Below are positions 62,801 through 64,000 of a stretch of DNA of 64,000 bases, in pieces. The stretch is taken from the NCBI RefSeq assembly GCF_004769405.1, contig NZ_RQES01000005.1, positions 682,001 to 746,000 on the forward strand, written 5' to 3'. Under the pieces are notes generated by a model. The model did not search any database and was not told the DNA's origin. It saw only the letters and a program-made list of their open reading frames with translations. The translations under genes were made by a program, and so were the position numbers. The stretch is from Leptospira selangorensis. GTDB taxonomy: Bacteria; Spirochaetota; Leptospiria; Leptospirales; Leptospiraceae. How positions within the stretch are numbered: position 1 is the first letter of the stretch; every line of letters begins with the position of its first letter.

Positions 62801-64000
62801 ATGTTGGAAACTAAGGTTCGCACTCTTACCGAAACCAAGTTTGAATGCCTTTCTTGCGGAACCGTTTCCAGGCTGCCGGAAGGAGTTCCTACAGGGACTG
62901 TTTTTAAACTCACTTGTTATCGCTGCGGCCAGAAGGCATTAGTCAAATACGTATCTTCTCCCCCTGAGATTATAGAAGAAAAACCCTCACCCAAAGAGGA
63001 GATACCTGCACCACCTGTTGGAATTCCAACATATCAGGAAAGAGAAAGACCTTCTATTCGTCCTATCCAAAAAGAAGTCTCAAAAGAATCTACACTTACC
63101 GGCTTCCTTGACGGTATCCAATCCAAATGGGAGAATTGGAAAGAGTCCTGGTCCAAAAATCCTTCTGAGGACCGTCCTTGGTTCCAAAGGGTCAGGACCG
63201 AAACCGATACTCCTACCGCTTTCCATCGTCCGATCAAAACTTTATCGGAAAGATTATTAGAGAAGGGCAGAAGGTTCCAATTTCCTAAATTCCGTCCGAA
63301 TATCTGGCTCGTTCTGATCCCTTTACCTTTGGCATTAGTATTCCTGATCTTTTTCTGGATGGGAGTTATCCAAAGAGAAGCGGAAGTCCCAGGTCTATTA
63401 AGTATTTTTTATATTCATCAACCTACTGTCATTTATGATAGGGACGGAAGGAAAGTTTCCGAAATTTTCGGCAAAAAAACAAGCAACCTAGAATGGGAAG
63501 CTTATCCGGAAAATCTAAAAAGAATGGTGCTTCTTGTAGAAGACCGTAGCTTTTTTTCACACGGAGGAATCCATTATTCTTCGGTGCTACGCGCATTTTT
63601 CGTAAATATAATCAGTCTTCGATTTAAACAAGGCGCTTCTACAATCACTCAGCAGCTGGCTCGTATCCTTCTGAATGATCGTGAAAAAAGTTTGGGAAGA
63701 AAGTTAAAAGAAGCCCAACTTGCTTATGCTTTGGAATCTTCTTTGGACAAAGAGAAGATCCTTTTACATTATATGAATAATGTATATTTGGGTCACGGTG
63801 CCTTCGGATTTGCGAGTGCTTCGGAGTTTTATTTCGGTAAAAAACCGAAAGATTTAAATGTATCCGAGATGATCGTTCTGGCTTCTTTGGCTTCCGCTCC
63901 AAATCGTTTTTCTCCATTAAAAAACCCTGATCTATCTTCCGGAAGAGTAGAGGCAATCCTCCGATCTTTAGAAAATGACGGCGCATTAAAAGAAGATCTA
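62801..64000 (+). CDS. Class A penicillin-binding protein (PBP1A type) with N-terminal zinc ribbon, 3' truncated
   Basis: The frame stays open to the window end (400 residues). An N-terminal zinc ribbon has Cys16/Cys19 and Cys39/Cys42 (ECLSC and CYRC). Then comes a charged linker, one membrane helix near 167-190 (WLVLIPLPLALVFLIFFWMG), and the GT51 transglycosylase domain: LLVEDRSFFSHGGIHYSSVL (catalytic Glu near 247), FKQGASTITQQLARILL, and LEKEKIL-like sequence before HYMNNVYLGHGAFGFASAS. The transpeptidase domain lies beyond the window. It polymerises peptidoglycan. The cytoplasmic zinc ribbon is unusual. Two palindromes of the GGAATTCC family fall in the N-terminal region, read as GVPT (28-31) and VGIPT (73-77). 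Confidence 0.9.
   Translation, partial: MLETKVRTLTETKFECLSCGTVSRLPEGVPTGTVFKLTCYRCGQKALVKYVSSPPEIIEEKPSPKEEIPAPPVGIPTYQERERPSIRPIQKEVSKESTLTGFLDGIQSKWENWKESWSKNPSEDRPWFQRVRTETDTPTAFHRPIKTLSERLLEKGRRFQFPKFRPNIWLVLIPLPLALVFLIFFWMGVIQREAEVPGLLSIFYIHQPTVIYDRDGRKVSEIFGKKTSNLEWEAYPENLKRMVLLVEDRSFFSHGGIHYSSVLRAFFVNIISLRFKQGASTITQQLARILLNDREKSLGRKLKEAQLAYALESSLDKEKILLHYMNNVYLGHGAFGFASASEFYFGKKPKDLNVSEMIVLASLASAPNRFSPLKNPDLSSGRVEAILRSLENDGALKEDL
62881..62893 (+). repeat. GGAGTTCC palindrome within the PBP gene
   Basis: AGGAGTTCCTACA, a partial copy of the TGTAGGAATTCCTACA family, read in frame as GVPT between the zinc-ribbon cysteine pairs. Confidence 0.6.
63016..63031 (+). repeat. GGAATTCC palindrome within the PBP gene
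   Basis: TGTTGGAATTCCAACA, a perfect 16-bp palindrome in the linker, translated as VGIPT, the same peptide as in the SpoIIE-gene repeats. Confidence 0.75.

Overview
The window reads as chromosomal DNA of a spirochaete, most probably a Leptospira species. The grounds are a moderately AT-rich base composition, many lipoproteins with loose spirochaetal lipoboxes, a spiro-SPASM-type radical SAM gene overlapping an SpsF-like cytidylyltransferase, a CASTOR/POLLUX-like channel, WG-repeat and pectinacetylesterase-like lipoproteins, and TTG/GTG starts. The species cannot be fixed from sequence alone; a saprophytic or intermediate clade is a guess. No rRNA, tRNA, IS element, prophage or CRISPR array was seen. 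Both ends cut genes: an ABC ATPase on the left and a class A penicillin-binding protein on the right.

1-7.1 kb: end of an ABC ATPase with a TetR gene, then leftward prfB, a conserved hypothetical, purD and valS. 7.1-11.2 kb: a DUF1801-like gene, a TetR repressor with an array of ACCGAC-type operators, and a subtilisin-like lipoprotein protease. 11.2-16.7 kb: a leftward run of an SpsF/SpsG-like sugar-nucleotide gene, a radical SAM/SPASM gene, a SurA-like chaperone and aspartate kinase. 16.7-24 kb: two transporters (SSS and BASS), hotdog and pectinacetylesterase-like proteins, and a membrane histidine kinase/LytTR pair. 24-24.7 kb is a structured, GC-rich non-coding stretch. 24.7-28.7 kb: yebC, ruvC, a WG-repeat lipoprotein, and leftward birA-coaX-crcB. 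28.8-33.5 kb: an RND pump with an outer-membrane factor. 33.5-47.2 kb: acyl-CoA dehydrogenase, msrB, PEP-mutase-like enzyme, lipase-like protein, a metallopeptidase with an apparent frameshift, an ion channel, and a TetR-controlled thioesterase/thiolase module with two tandem thiolases.

The most interesting part is 47.3-60.4 kb. Two divergent intergenic regions, 50529-50861 and 53477-53829, have almost the same layout: a sigma-54 (-24/-12) promoter facing each way, about 211 bp apart, with two 14-bp dyads of form GATYR-WTTT-YAATC between them. They drive a SpoIIE-type phosphatase and an outer-membrane protein (first region), and a secreted esterase and a DUF3089 lipoprotein hydrolase (second region). 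The DUF3089 gene is followed by a sigma-54 activator that is itself a polytopic membrane protein with a HAMP domain. Its sensor half resembles that of the SpoIIE phosphatase. I infer a local regulon in which paired membrane sensors with different outputs control surface and secreted hydrolases. A hotdog protein and a neutral-ceramidase lipoprotein lie just downstream, which suggests lipid or ester scavenging.

A second theme is a short palindrome family (TGTAGGAATTCCTACA / TGTTGGAATTCCAACA). It occurs between genes and also inside genes, where it reads as G-I-P-T: a 3 x 42-bp in-frame tandem repeat in the SpoIIE sensor, and two copies near the N-terminus of the penicillin-binding protein.
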